Shown one piece after another: positions 1 through 8,217 of a stretch of DNA of 18,034 bases (position 1 is its first letter; each line of letters opens with the position of its first letter). The stretch comes from an uncultured Blautia sp. (GTDB taxonomy: Bacteria > Bacillota > Clostridia > Lachnospirales > Lachnospiraceae), in the NCBI GenBank assembly GCA_900542045.1, contig UQMI01000065.1, positions 1-18,034 on the forward strand. The letters are read 5' to 3'. Below the pieces are notes generated by a model that saw only the letters and a list, made by a program, of their open reading frames with translations, ran no database searches and had not been told where the DNA came from. The position numbers were made by a program, and so were the translations under genes.

Positions 1-67
1 AAATGTGGGCAGCAGATGTTCTTTAACGGAAAAACAGAGCAGCACGATTTCTCTGCTTTTCGTTCAT
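1..67 (-). pseudogene. 5' end of frameshifted small membrane protein gene (left copy)
   Basis: On the minus strand an ATG at 67-65 follows a strong ribosome site (AAGGAGGGG, about 7 nt away). That frame stops at TAA 25-23 after 14 codons. The coding sequence seen in the fuller copy at 12635-12905 continues in a neighbouring frame across this stop. The left copy therefore has the same apparent frameshift as the right copy, and it runs off the window edge. Its product would be the small hydrophobic protein described at 12635-12905, of unknown function. Confidence 0.55.
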
Positions 68-126
68 CCAAAATCCCCTCCTTTTTTCACTCTGACACTG
101 CCACACTGCCAGGCAAGACTCCTTCC
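1..126. repeat. Direct repeat, left copy (DR-L)
   Basis: This stretch is nearly identical, in the same orientation, to 12839-12958. The first 78 bases differ at one position (C56 here, T12894 there). The remainder differs by a small change in a C/T-rich tract and by an extra 8-base unit here (ACACTGCC in tandem). Similarity stops after CCTTCC at 121-126. The repeat begins at the first base of the window, so it may continue to the left. It covers the 5' end of a small minus-strand reading frame and the first few codons of the MarR remnant. Confidence 0.95.
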
Positions 127-426
127 AATCTTTCCCGGCTCTACCAAACTGGGCGAAAAACGGTGGAGCATCTTCGCAGACGGATTTAACGGAGAGGGCG
201 TCCTGATGGAGACCTACCGGGATTGTAAACTGCTGGCCAGGAAGAACGAAAAGAAAAAATCTCCGTTACGATTCTTCCCGCCGCTTAACCAGTTCTGGCA
301 GATATCGCCGCTGCACAGACAGACTATGAAACCGTCCGCTTCACGGATTTTACCGATCAGGATCTCACGGAATACGCACGGCTTACAGAAAAGATCAAAG
401 GAAATATCCAGAAGGTTCTCCAGTAG
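110..426 (+). pseudogene. MarR-family transcriptional regulator remnant
   Basis: Pieces of a MarR winged-helix repressor can be read in order on the plus strand, but in different frames. QARLLPI starts at 110. An HTH-like stretch, NGGASSQTDLTERAS, lies at about 159-203 and is followed by an in-frame TGA (204-206). PTGIVN continues in that frame. After a frame change near 230-256, the wing and C-terminal helices read KISVTILPA, then a TAA at 286-288, then VLADIAAAQTDYE, ending with IKGNIQKVLQ and TAG at 424-426. The N-terminal helix is missing because the upstream sequence is the direct repeat. At least two stops and two frame changes make this a dead gene. Its end overlaps the convergent kinase gene by about 30 bases. 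The MarR call rests on pattern recognition of the order and spacing of these motifs. Confidence 0.75.
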
Positions 427-1474
427 TTTCCATTTTCTTCACCGGAAGAAGGAACTCCACATCTGTTCCCACCTGATCTGTAGAATAGATGTGAAGTCCA
501 TATTCCGTGCCAAAAGCCAGATGGATCCGCTCATTCACGTTCAGAATCCCGATCCGCATCATTTTTTCTTCCATTCCCTTCTTTTTTTCTGCCTGCCGCA
601 GAGCTTCATTGATGACTCTGACCTTTTCTTCCTCCATACCAATTCCATTATCGATCACATGAATGACCAGATGATTTTTTGTCCGGTATGCCTGCAGAAC
701 CAGTTTCCCTTCACCCAGCTTTGGTTCCAGTCCATGATGAACCGCATTTTCCACAATCGGCTGCAGCAAAAGCTTTGGTATCAGACAATCCTTTGTATCT
801 TCCTCCACCTGATCAATCTTCGTAAACTTATTATTAAAACGAAACTGCTGGATCATAAAATAGTTATCAATATTCTTCAGTTCTCTGGACAGCGGAACCA
901 TATTTCCATCATTACTGATGCTGTACCGGAAAAGATTGGAAAGGGCTTTTGTCATGATCTCGATCTCCCAGATCCCATATGCCATTGCCTGGCCGCGTAT
1001 GGATTCCAGTGTATTATATAAAAAATGAGGATTGATCTGACTCTGCAGCGCATCCAACTCCGCCTGTTTTTTCATTAATATCGCTCTGGATTCTTTTGCT
1101 GCCAGTTCCTCCAGGGTGGATAAAATCGAATTCAGATCCTTATACAGCCCGTAAAGCTCATTCTCTTCCTCAATCTTTATTTGTCTGATCACGTTTTTAT
1201 CAGAGGCAACTCCGTGGATGACCTTTTCAATCGTTGTGACCGGTTCATATATTTTCCGATGAAAGACCAGAAGGATTCCATAAAAAGTTCCTGCCTGCAG
1301 ACAAACCAGACACAGAAACAAAAACAGCACCGTCCCCAAAGGCAGCAGCTGTTTCTTAATTACCATGATCAGCAATAGTAATTCCAGGAGCAGCGGCAGC
1401 AGAAACCCGATTCCGCTGTATAAAATTACCATCTGAAGCAATCGGCTGCGCAAAGCAAATTTTTTTTCTGTCAT
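395..1474 (-). CDS. YesM-type sensor histidine kinase lacking an extracellular sensor domain
   Basis: Membrane histidine kinase of 359 residues, the last gene of the regulatory unit. Two hydrophobic segments (about 15-38 and 47-70) are joined by only about 8 residues, so there is essentially no extracellular domain. A HAMP-like or coiled linker follows. The His_kinase (YesM/LytS) box is QSQINPHFLYNTLE with phosphoacceptor His150. The ATPase domain has the N-box LLLQPIVENAVHHGL (Asn243), DNGIGM (275-280) and GILNVNERI (309-317). It should phosphorylate the response regulator encoded 27 nt upstream. YesM kinases usually carry a large extracytoplasmic domain between the two helices, so the signal here probably comes from within the membrane or from a partner protein. 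The last codons overlap the convergent MarR remnant, so the extreme C terminus (GEPSGYFL) may not be ancestral. Confidence 0.93.
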   Translation of the reverse strand: MTEKKFALRSRLLQMVILYSGIGFLLPLLLELLLLIMVIKKQLLPLGTVLFLFLCLVCLQAGTFYGILLVFHRKIYEPVTTIEKVIHGVASDKNVIRQIKIEEENELYGLYKDLNSILSTLEELAAKESRAILMKKQAELDALQSQINPHFLYNTLESIRGQAMAYGIWEIEIMTKALSNLFRYSISNDGNMVPLSRELKNIDNYFMIQQFRFNNKFTKIDQVEEDTKDCLIPKLLLQPIVENAVHHGLEPKLGEGKLVLQAYRTKNHLVIHVIDNGIGMEEEKVRVINEALRQAEKKKGMEEKMMRIGILNVNERIHLAFGTEYGLHIYSTDQVGTDVEFLLPVKKMETTGEPSGYFL

Positions 1475-1501
1475 AAGCTCTCAACTTTCTCTCCTCTGCC
1501 T

Positions 1502-3124
1502 TTAAGAAAACATTTTTCTGTACTGTGCCGGAGATAATCCTGTCATCTTTTTAAAGAGTTTACTGAAATATTTGGAGTCTTTGTATCCAACCATTTCCCC
1601 TACTTCGCTGATCCGGTTTCTTACATCTCTCAGCAGACGTTCCGCGGCTTCGATCCGGTATTTGGCCAGATAATCGCTGTAATTCATGCCCGTCTCTTTT
1701 TTAAACAGTTCACCGAAATACTTCGGATTCAGACACACCTGGTCCGCCAGCACCTTTAATGATATATCTTCCCGGTAATGCTCTGCAATATACTGCTTTA
1801 CAATGGCAATCACTTTATCGTTTCTGCTTTTTTCTCCCAGTTCAAACCGCTCCTGCGCCTGGGCAAATACCCGGATCACGCAGGCTTCTGTCTGGGACAG
1901 GGAGCAGCAATTTTCCAAACACTCGCTGATTTTTTTCCATTCCTGCGGCATCTGTTCCCCGCGTATTCCATTGCGCATTAATGTCCTGAGAAACAAATTC
2001 GCAATTTCCACCGCAGTTTCCGTCAGAAGCGCCGGTGAAACCTGCTCATTTTCCGCAATTCGTTTCAGTACCCCGTGAATATAGGAAGATACCTCTTCTA
2101 TATCCAGAAAATGCGCATATCCTTCGATTCTTTTTTCATCCTCAGTTGTCAATACATCTTTCCACTCTGTAATCTCATATTCTTTCTGACCTGCTTCGAT
2201 GAGATTTCCGATCCCATACTGCCATCGTGACCGGATACTGTTCCTGGCCTCCCGGTATGAATGGAACAGATTCTCTATATTCCCTTTTTCTGTACCTGCC
2301 CCAATGGTTAATTCGATACCCAGTTCCAGTTTCTGTTCATCATTTACTTTCTTCCGCAGTTCCCGCAGATTTCTGTCCATCTCTCTTTTTCTATCCGGCG
2401 CATAATTCAGGATCTGTATCAGCCGCCGGCTTTCATAAAAAATGAACGTGTCATAACAGTTGTTCCGAAACACATCTGTGAAGTACCGGCTCAGTTTTGT
2501 CATCATGACTTCGTTCATCTCATGCATCTGATCGCTTCCCCGGGTTCTGTCCAGCTGATAAATCACAACCCGGTAACAGCCAGGAGCGAAATGGCATTCA
2601 AAGCGGCCGTTCAGTTCCGCCAATGCAGGAAGAATTTTCCCTTCTTCACGGAAAATATTGCGAAAATACTGCTCCTTTAACTGCCAGAGACTCATATCCA
2701 GCCGTGACTGCAGCTCCTGTTTTTCCTTTTCTTCCGCAGCGGATGTAAAAATCTTTTCTTTGATCTTTAATAAAAAATCCAGCAGTTCCTCCTGATCAAT
2801 GGGCTTTAGAATGTACCCGAGAGCCCCATACTTCAGCGCCTTCTGCGCATATACGAAATCACTGTAACCACTGACGATCATAAACTGTGTATCCAGTTTC
2901 TGTTCTCTTGTTCTCCGGATCAGTTCCACTCCGTCCATTCCCGGCATCCGGATATCCACCAGAACAAGCTGGGGATGCATTTTCTGGATCATTTCCATAC
3001 CGCGATATCCGTCATGAGCTTCCCCTATTATTTCAAATCCGGCTGCGTTCCAGTCAATCAGTTTTTGGATCAGCTGGCAGATCCAGATTTCATCGTCAAT
3101 AATCAAAACCTTTATCAATTCCAT
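1502..3124 (-). CDS. YesN-type response regulator, REC plus AraC-family HTH
   Basis: DNA-binding response regulator of about 540 residues. The N-terminal receiver domain has acidic residues DDE (about 10-12), the phosphorylation site in LVLVDIRMPGMDG (Asp57 counting from the ATG), and the conserved Lys in ILKPID. A long middle region of about 300 residues is typical of YesN regulators. The C terminus holds two AraC/XylS helix-turn-helix units: one around ISLKVLADQVCLNPKYFGEL, the other around ISEVGEMVGYKDSKYFSKLF. A GTG at 3127 lies directly before the ATG at 3124; the GAGAGG ribosome site is close to both, and ATG is preferred. The gene is 27 nt upstream of its presumed kinase partner. The obvious targets are the importer and GRE promoters in this cluster; this is inferred from position only. 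Confidence 0.94.
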   Translation of the reverse strand: MELIKVLIIDDEIWICQLIQKLIDWNAAGFEIIGEAHDGYRGMEMIQKMHPQLVLVDIRMPGMDGVELIRRTREQKLDTQFMIVSGYSDFVYAQKALKYGALGYILKPIDQEELLDFLLKIKEKIFTSAAEEKEKQELQSRLDMSLWQLKEQYFRNIFREEGKILPALAELNGRFECHFAPGCYRVVIYQLDRTRGSDQMHEMNEVMMTKLSRYFTDVFRNNCYDTFIFYESRRLIQILNYAPDRKREMDRNLRELRKKVNDEQKLELGIELTIGAGTEKGNIENLFHSYREARNSIRSRWQYGIGNLIEAGQKEYEITEWKDVLTTEDEKRIEGYAHFLDIEEVSSYIHGVLKRIAENEQVSPALLTETAVEIANLFLRTLMRNGIRGEQMPQEWKKISECLENCCSLSQTEACVIRVFAQAQERFELGEKSRNDKVIAIVKQYIAEHYREDISLKVLADQVCLNPKYFGELFKKETGMNYSDYLAKYRIEAAERLLRDVRNRISEVGEMVGYKDSKYFSKLFKKMTGLSPAQYRKMFS

Positions 3125-3184
3125 CACCTCTCTGTCTCATGGCAACTCAGATTGTTTCATTTTTCCGGTTTCCAGTTCAGAGAA

Positions 3185-4711
3185 TCACTGACAGGGTTTT
3201 GGTTCTATTCCCTCTATTTCTTCTCTTTCAATTTCTCCGGTCAACGTCCCGTTTTGCAGAATTAAAAAGCGGTGACTTAACGCCGTAATTTCCTCAATTT
3301 CGTCAGAAACAAACAGGATACTCATTCCCTGTGCGCTTAAAGTTCGGATCAGCGAATGTATTTTTTCCCGGATTTCGATATCAAGGCCAAACGTCGGATG
3401 ATCCAGAAACAGAACTTCCGGTGTTTCACTCAGGCATTGCGCCAGCTTTACCAGCTGACAAAAGCCCAGGCTCAATTCATGAACGGGACGGCTTAAATAT
3501 CCATCTGTAAATAAACCATCCTCATTCTGTAGTTTTTCATATATTTCCGCAGCAGAAGCAGAGCCGCCTGCCAGAAGCATCTGAAGGTAATATTTTGCCA
3601 TATAATTTGCCTGACGCTTATGAACGACTCCCAGACTGCTGACTCTTTTCAGAGACGGCAAAACAACATTATCCTGTACAGACAGTATATCGATCACTCC
3701 AAACTGGCCTGCTTTATTCGAGGCATAGGCAATCTTGTGGCGCAGCGCGTCTTCCGGTGAATGGATCTCAATGGGCTTTCCATTCAGGCAGATTTCTCCT
3801 TCTTCTTTCTTCTTCAATCCAAAAAGCAGATCCATAATTCTGGTTCTGCCGGAACCAGACAGCCCGGCAATCCCCAGAATTTCTCCTTCATGGATACAGA
3901 AGCTGGCTCCTTTGATCCCATCTCCACGCAGATTCTTTACCTGCAGGCGGATCCGTTTTCCTGCCAGAGTATCGTTCGGCCGGCTTTTCTGCTCCAGTTT
4001 CCCGGCAATCAGGGAAAAGATCTGCTCCTCACTGATGTGGCTCATTTCGAAAATACCGGCCATCATTCCATCCCGCAGAACCATTCCCCGGTCAGCGATC
4101 TGTTTTGCCCAACGGATATTGTGAAAAGTCAGCAATATACTGACTCCCTGATTCTTCAGCTGATGAAAAATGTCCTGAAGACAACTGCGTTCCTTATGAT
4201 CCAGAAATGAAAATGGTTCATCCATAATCAGGATTTTCGGATTTGTATACAGCGCCGCCGCCAGTTTGACCAGTTTTTTCTTTCCTGCTTCCAGCCTTCG
4301 GTAACGATAATGCAGCTGCAGTGAAACACCTACTCTTTCCAAAAGCTCTCTGGCAGTTTTCTTTCTTCGGTTATAATGCAGCAGAAATTCTCCGTCATTT
4401 TCAAAAAACAGATTGTCAAATACGGTCAGCGAATCAATATAGCCGCCGTTCTCTGGGATATACTGGATTTTTAACCGTTTTGCATCTTTCGGCGACTGTA
4501 TGTCAACCGGATATTCTTCATAGAAGAATTTTCCTTCATCTCTGGCCACAACCCCTGCCAGTGCTTCCATCAGAACTGTCTTTCCAGCTCCGTTTGCCCC
4601 CAGCAGCGCAACTATTTCTCCGGAAAACAGCTGCATATTAATATGATCCAATATTTTCATATGATAGATTTCCTTTGAAAGATTCTCTACCCGCAGCCTC
4701 TCCTGACGCAC
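3185..4711 (-). CDS. Degenerate RbsA-like tandem ABC ATPase, no permease beside it
   Basis: Protein of 508 residues with the two-nucleotide-binding-domain layout of sugar ABC ATPases (RbsA/MglA), but with several key motifs altered. The N-half keeps Walker A (GANGAGKT, 38-45), Walker B (LIMDEP, 161-166) and an H-loop-like TFHN. Its signature reads RLEAGKKK where LSVAQKQ-like is expected, and the Q-loop glutamine position reads IPEN. In the C-half, Walker A is GLSGSGRT (283-290), the signature is LSLGFCQLV (413-421), and Walker B reads LFLDHP, with His438 in place of the catalytic Glu. The intact RbsA homolog at 10370-11866 has the normal motifs. The start is a GTG with GGAG 4 nt upstream; no in-frame ATG lies nearby. 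It is the first gene of the unit with the response regulator and kinase, which suggests a sensing or regulatory job rather than transport. It may still energise a permease encoded elsewhere. Confidence 0.88.
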   Translation of the reverse strand: MRQERLRVENLSKEIYHMKILDHINMQLFSGEIVALLGANGAGKTVLMEALAGVVARDEGKFFYEEYPVDIQSPKDAKRLKIQYIPENGGYIDSLTVFDNLFFENDGEFLLHYNRRKKTARELLERVGVSLQLHYRYRRLEAGKKKLVKLAAALYTNPKILIMDEPFSFLDHKERSCLQDIFHQLKNQGVSILLTFHNIRWAKQIADRGMVLRDGMMAGIFEMSHISEEQIFSLIAGKLEQKSRPNDTLAGKRIRLQVKNLRGDGIKGASFCIHEGEILGIAGLSGSGRTRIMDLLFGLKKKEEGEICLNGKPIEIHSPEDALRHKIAYASNKAGQFGVIDILSVQDNVVLPSLKRVSSLGVVHKRQANYMAKYYLQMLLAGGSASAAEIYEKLQNEDGLFTDGYLSRPVHELSLGFCQLVKLAQCLSETPEVLFLDHPTFGLDIEIREKIHSLIRTLSAQGMSILFVSDEIEEITALSHRFLILQNGTLTGEIEREEIEGIEPKPCQ

Positions 4712-4767
4712 CTGTCTCCAAATCCTTTCATCCTGATTATTATTATTAGAAAATTCACTTATTTTCT

Positions 4768-4776
4768 ATTATAGCA
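4768..4776 (-). promoter_or_regulatory. Probable extended -10 promoter for the regulatory unit
   Basis: Read on the minus strand this is TGC followed by a perfect TATAAT (ATTATA on the plus strand at 4768-4773). That matches the TGn-TATAAT extended -10 form. The best -35 at the usual distance is weak (TTAAAA). It lies 57 nt upstream of the GTG at 4711 and just after the activase gene, so the ATPase-regulator-kinase genes can be expressed apart from the catabolic operon. A short TTGGC/GCCAA inverted repeat overlaps the activase stop codon and could weaken read-through. Confidence 0.5.
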
Positions 4777-4792
4777 TACTCATTTGGCAATT

Positions 4793-5713
4793 TTAACCGC
4801 CAATTTTTACCGGCAGACCTGCCTCCTCCAGTTTCTGCTTATAGGGCAGTAATTCTTCATCTTTTACAGGAGGCAGTTCCCTACGCATATAATCCCGGTT
4901 CAGAGCATCATATTTACTGATTCCCAGATTATGATACGGAAGAAGATGGATCATTTTCAGTTTTTCAGTCTTCTGAATTTCTTCTGCAAATTTCGAAATC
5001 CTGCTGAAATTTTCTTCATCCATATTAAATTCAGGAATACATGGCACTCTCAGGGATACTTCTTTTCCCAGCTTTTCTGTCAGCATCCGAATATTCTCCA
5101 ACACTTTCTGATTGGAAACGCCCACCACTCTTTTATGGGCGTTTTCATCCATGTGTTTTATATCGATCAGAAAATGGTCCACATACGGCGCTAACTCAGC
5201 AAATACTTTCGTCGGCGCGATTCCATGTGTTTCCATTGCTGTATCCATGTCCTTTTCTTTACAGGCTTTCAGAAATTTCCATACAAATGCCGCCTGCAGC
5301 GTAGGCTCGCCGCCAGTCACAGTAACTCCTCCCCCTGTATTTTTGTAAAAAGGCATGTCTTTTTCAACTTCAGCAACCAGCTCCTCTACTGTAACCTCTC
5401 TTCCGAATATCTGATAACATTCCACCGGACAATAGCGCACGCATATGCCGCAAAATGTACATCTGCTCCGGTCCAGACGGTTTTCTTTTCCCGGCCGGAG
5501 CGCTTTCTCCGGACACTTTTCCATGCAAAGTCCACATTCTGTACATTTATGTGCCAGGAAAGAAATGTCCCACTGCATCTTCTGGGATTCCGGATTCGCA
5601 CACCAGGGACATTTCAGCTGACATCCCTTGAAAAATACATTGGTACGTATTCCCGGCCCGTCATGAATGCAGTATCTTTGTATACTGTAGATCACACCTG
5701 TCTCACTCATCAT
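4793..5713 (-). CDS. Glycyl radical enzyme activating enzyme (radical SAM)
   Basis: Radical SAM protein of 306 residues that would install the glycyl radical on the GRE encoded 10 nt upstream. The radical SAM cluster motif is CQLKCPWC (Cys31, Cys35, Cys38), near the N terminus as in PflA-type activases. It is followed by two ferredoxin-like [4Fe-4S] motifs, CTECGLCMEKCP (about 57-68) and CTFCGICVRYCP (about 85-96). This double-cluster insert is typical of activases for glycerol dehydratase-type GREs and absent from PflA itself. GGEPTLQ is the SAM-binding GGE motif. Two adjacent ATG codons (5713 and 5710) follow a GAGG ribosome site; either could start the protein. Function is oxygen-sensitive and cytosolic. 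Close spacing to the GRE indicates co-transcription. Confidence 0.95.
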   Translation of the reverse strand: MMSETGVIYSIQRYCIHDGPGIRTNVFFKGCQLKCPWCANPESQKMQWDISFLAHKCTECGLCMEKCPEKALRPGKENRLDRSRCTFCGICVRYCPVECYQIFGREVTVEELVAEVEKDMPFYKNTGGGVTVTGGEPTLQAAFVWKFLKACKEKDMDTAMETHGIAPTKVFAELAPYVDHFLIDIKHMDENAHKRVVGVSNQKVLENIRMLTEKLGKEVSLRVPCIPEFNMDEENFSRISKFAEEIQKTEKLKMIHLLPYHNLGISKYDALNRDYMRRELPPVKDEELLPYKQKLEEAGLPVKIGG

Positions 5714-5723
5714 TGATTCCTCA

Positions 5724-8093
5724 CTAAAAGCTCATTTCTGTCCGGTCGATGATATCATCCTGGATTGCCTTGTTCAAATCTACGAAGAAAGCAGTATAAC
5801 CGGCAACTCTTACTACCAGATCTCTGTATTTCTCCGGTTCCTTCTGGGCTTTGCGCAGAGTTTCCGCAGACACTACATTAAACTGGATATGGAATCCGCC
5901 GGCTTCAAAAAATGTCTTGATCAACGCTGCCAGCGATGCAATTCCTTTTTCCCCTTTCAGCGCATTGGGATGATATTTCTGATTGTACTGCGTTCCATTC
6001 GTCACCAGCACATGATCCAGATGCGCTACTGACAAGGCCGCCTGTGTAGGACCATTTTTCTCGGATCCATGACTTGGAGAACATGCTTCTGCAATCGGCG
6101 TATGCGCGTATCTGCCATTCGGCATTGCACCGCAGTCTTCTCCAAAGGGTACATTTGCCGAGTTGGAATATTGTCCGGGAACAAACACTCCTCCTCTGAG
6201 ATTCCGGTACTGTCCAACTTCATCGCAGAAATACGTCAGGATTTTTCTTGCAATCTCGTCCACATAGGGATCATTGTTTCCATATTTCGGCGCATCCTTC
6301 AGAAGCTGTACCCGGATATCTTCATACCCCTGAAAATCATGCTGCAAAGCTTCTACCAGCTGCCTCATGGTAAACGCCTTTTCCTCAAATACCAGTTTTT
6401 TCACTGCACAGAATGAATCTGCCACATCAGCAAGTCCCACGCCCTGCGGACCGTCATGGTTATACTTGGCTCCGCCGTCATGCACCTCTTTGCCGCGTCC
6501 GATGCAGTCTTCTGTAAAAGAAGTGATATAAGGAAGTGTTACCCATTTTGCATGCATGGTGTTCACCACATTTCCGATCTGAACCATATGGTGCATTGCC
6601 GTATGGAACTGTTGTTTAAATGCATCCACAAATTCCTCATAAGATTCCATATCCTCTGCGCGCTTTGTTTGGGGTCCCACCTGTTTTCCTGTAACCTTGT
6701 CAAATCCTCCGTCCATGGTGATCTCCAGGCATTTAACCAGATTAAAATAACCGGAATTTGCAAAATGGCACATCTGCCCCTGCAGCCCCATTTCCACACA
6801 GCCGGCTACCCCCCAGTTCCTCCGGGCATCTTCCATAGATACACCTCGGTTCATCAAAGAAGGAATGGCAATTTCGTCATTATACATAGCAGGCATTCCC
6901 AGACCTTCCCGGATTACCTCAGCGCATTTTTTCAAAAATGCAAAATCCGAATTCTTATGTATCCGCACACAGACAGACGGCTGCGGCAGTTTGACTCTCT
7001 TCGTGGTATCCAGACAGATATACGTCAGTTCATTCACAGAGTCTTCTCCGTTCTCATCTGTCCCCCCCAGGGTAATCGTCTGTGAAATCGGATGTCCGCC
7101 AAAATACCGGGAATCATCTTCGTTCCATACTTCAATGATTTCTCCGCATTTCAGCCAAAAGGAATCCATCAGTTCTTCTGCAAACTCACGGGAAAGCGTT
7201 CCATTCTCTCTGTCTTTCTGATAAAACGGCCACAGGAAAAAGTCCAGTCTTCCAACGGATAATCCAGTTCCATCCGATTCAATCTGTGCGATCAGCTGCT
7301 GAAACCAGGTACACTGTACAGCTTCATAAAAATCTCTCGGCGGGTAGTAGGGTACTCTCCGACAGTTAGAAGCAATCCGCAGCAGTTCCTCCCGGCGTAC
7401 AGGATCGCTTTGCGCCTGTGCCTGCTCCTCCGCCAGAGCTGCATAACGTTCTGCAAAAATCTTCACTGCTTCACATACAATAATGACTGCCCGGTATACT
7501 GAAATCTTTTCAAAATCTTCTGGTACTGCATAATCCATTTTCTCCAGATATGCTTCGCATTCCTTTTGAATTCCCTCGAATCCCGTTTTTAAGACTTTCT
7601 CAAAATTCAAAAGAAAATGCCCGGTTCCTTTTGCAAGGGTATAACTGCAGGTAAACATTTTGGATTCCATGCTGTCAATTGCATCCTGAGGAAGCAGCGC
7701 CATTGTTCTTTCATATACAGTTTTCCCTCTCCAATATTCTTCCACAGACCGTATTTGCTCTTTTGCCGATTCTGATATCAGGAAACGGGAACCCTGCCGC
7801 TTCTCAAATGTATCCAGTTCATTCAGGAACCAGAGATTGATCTGCGGATGCAGAGGCGCAGCGCGAAGGGCGCTTCCCTGATTGCCCACCAGCAGTTCAT
7901 CTTCATAAATATGAATCGTCATTTTGCTGAGAGTTTCCTTTAATGCCAGCGCTGCCCGGATCACGGGAGGCTCCTGTTCTGTTTTGCGGTAAGATTCCGT
8001 CCATAATACTGCCCGTTCCGGACAAATGATCGGATCCGTATTTACCAGCCGTTCTCTTATTCTTTTGCACCTTTCTGTCATTACTTCTGCCAT
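5724..8093 (-). CDS. Glycyl radical enzyme (pyruvate formate-lyase-like), substrate unassigned
   Basis: GRE of 789 residues, close to the roughly 787 of B12-independent glycerol dehydratase. The start is the ATG at 8093, 5 nt after AGGAGG, rather than an in-frame ATG 21 nt upstream. The active-site motif is AGCVEMG, giving the thiyl Cys432 and general-base Glu434. This Cys-x-Glu pattern belongs to dehydratases and lyases (glycerol/propanediol dehydratase, CutC, HypD, IslA, HpsG) and not to pyruvate formate-lyase, which has adjacent cysteines. The C-terminal radical motif is RVAGYTAFF (Gly765). Aligned from memory to glycerol dehydratase, the Asp447 position reads Asn446 (FANSGYFN), and the His281-Ser282 positions read Thr-Gly (GTGLSVGR). 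A simple glycerol/propanediol dehydratase is therefore unlikely. The RbsABC-type importer upstream suggests a sugar, sugar acid or polyol substrate. No aldehyde dehydrogenase or microcompartment gene is in the window. Confidence 0.93.
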   Translation of the reverse strand: MAEVMTERCKRIRERLVNTDPIICPERAVLWTESYRKTEQEPPVIRAALALKETLSKMTIHIYEDELLVGNQGSALRAAPLHPQINLWFLNELDTFEKRQGSRFLISESAKEQIRSVEEYWRGKTVYERTMALLPQDAIDSMESKMFTCSYTLAKGTGHFLLNFEKVLKTGFEGIQKECEAYLEKMDYAVPEDFEKISVYRAVIIVCEAVKIFAERYAALAEEQAQAQSDPVRREELLRIASNCRRVPYYPPRDFYEAVQCTWFQQLIAQIESDGTGLSVGRLDFFLWPFYQKDRENGTLSREFAEELMDSFWLKCGEIIEVWNEDDSRYFGGHPISQTITLGGTDENGEDSVNELTYICLDTTKRVKLPQPSVCVRIHKNSDFAFLKKCAEVIREGLGMPAMYNDEIAIPSLMNRGVSMEDARRNWGVAGCVEMGLQGQMCHFANSGYFNLVKCLEITMDGGFDKVTGKQVGPQTKRAEDMESYEEFVDAFKQQFHTAMHHMVQIGNVVNTMHAKWVTLPYITSFTEDCIGRGKEVHDGGAKYNHDGPQGVGLADVADSFCAVKKLVFEEKAFTMRQLVEALQHDFQGYEDIRVQLLKDAPKYGNNDPYVDEIARKILTYFCDEVGQYRNLRGGVFVPGQYSNSANVPFGEDCGAMPNGRYAHTPIAEACSPSHGSEKNGPTQAALSVAHLDHVLVTNGTQYNQKYHPNALKGEKGIASLAALIKTFFEAGGFHIQFNVVSAETLRKAQKEPEKYRDLVVRVAGYTAFFVDLNKAIQDDIIDRTEMSF

Positions 8094-8098
8094 ATTGT

Positions 8099-8157
8099 CC
8101 TCCTTCCGACGCATTTACCGCGTCAATAATGGTAGATATGGAAGTTTACTTCCATAT
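8099..8157 (-). promoter_or_regulatory. GRE 5' leader with ribosome site, small hairpin and 22-bp palindrome
   Basis: The GRE ribosome site (CCTCCT on plus, 8099-8104) is preceded by a 5-bp inverted repeat, GACGC/GCGTC (8108-8112 and 8120-8124). Beyond it is a perfect palindrome with 10-base arms ATATGGAAGT and ACTTCCATAT (8136-8145 and 8148-8157) around a TT centre. The palindrome could be a protein operator or an RNA hairpin that controls GRE translation. Which one cannot be told from sequence alone. Confidence 0.5.
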
Positions 8158-8217
8158 TTCATTCCTTCTGTTCTTTTTCATTATCAGAAACATACCATAC
8201 AGGTTCCGTATACTGAT

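Noticed and set aside
5..1021. A long open frame on the plus strand
   Set aside because: It is antisense to the histidine kinase, has no ribosome site, and its protein is rich in Phe, His, Ser and Leu as expected of an antisense shadow. The true plus-strand signal in its first 420 bases is the MarR remnant in other frames.
4739..4752. Short ATT trinucleotide run before the orphan ATPase gene
   Set aside because: It is only four or five units in an A/T-rich leader and shows no sign of being a functional repeat or a CRISPR-like array.
5724..8093. Annotation as pyruvate formate-lyase, choline TMA-lyase or glycerol dehydratase
   Set aside because: Pyruvate formate-lyase has adjacent cysteines, while this has Cys-x-Glu. 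No microcompartment or choline genes are present. Glycerol dehydratase pocket positions are changed. I left the substrate open.
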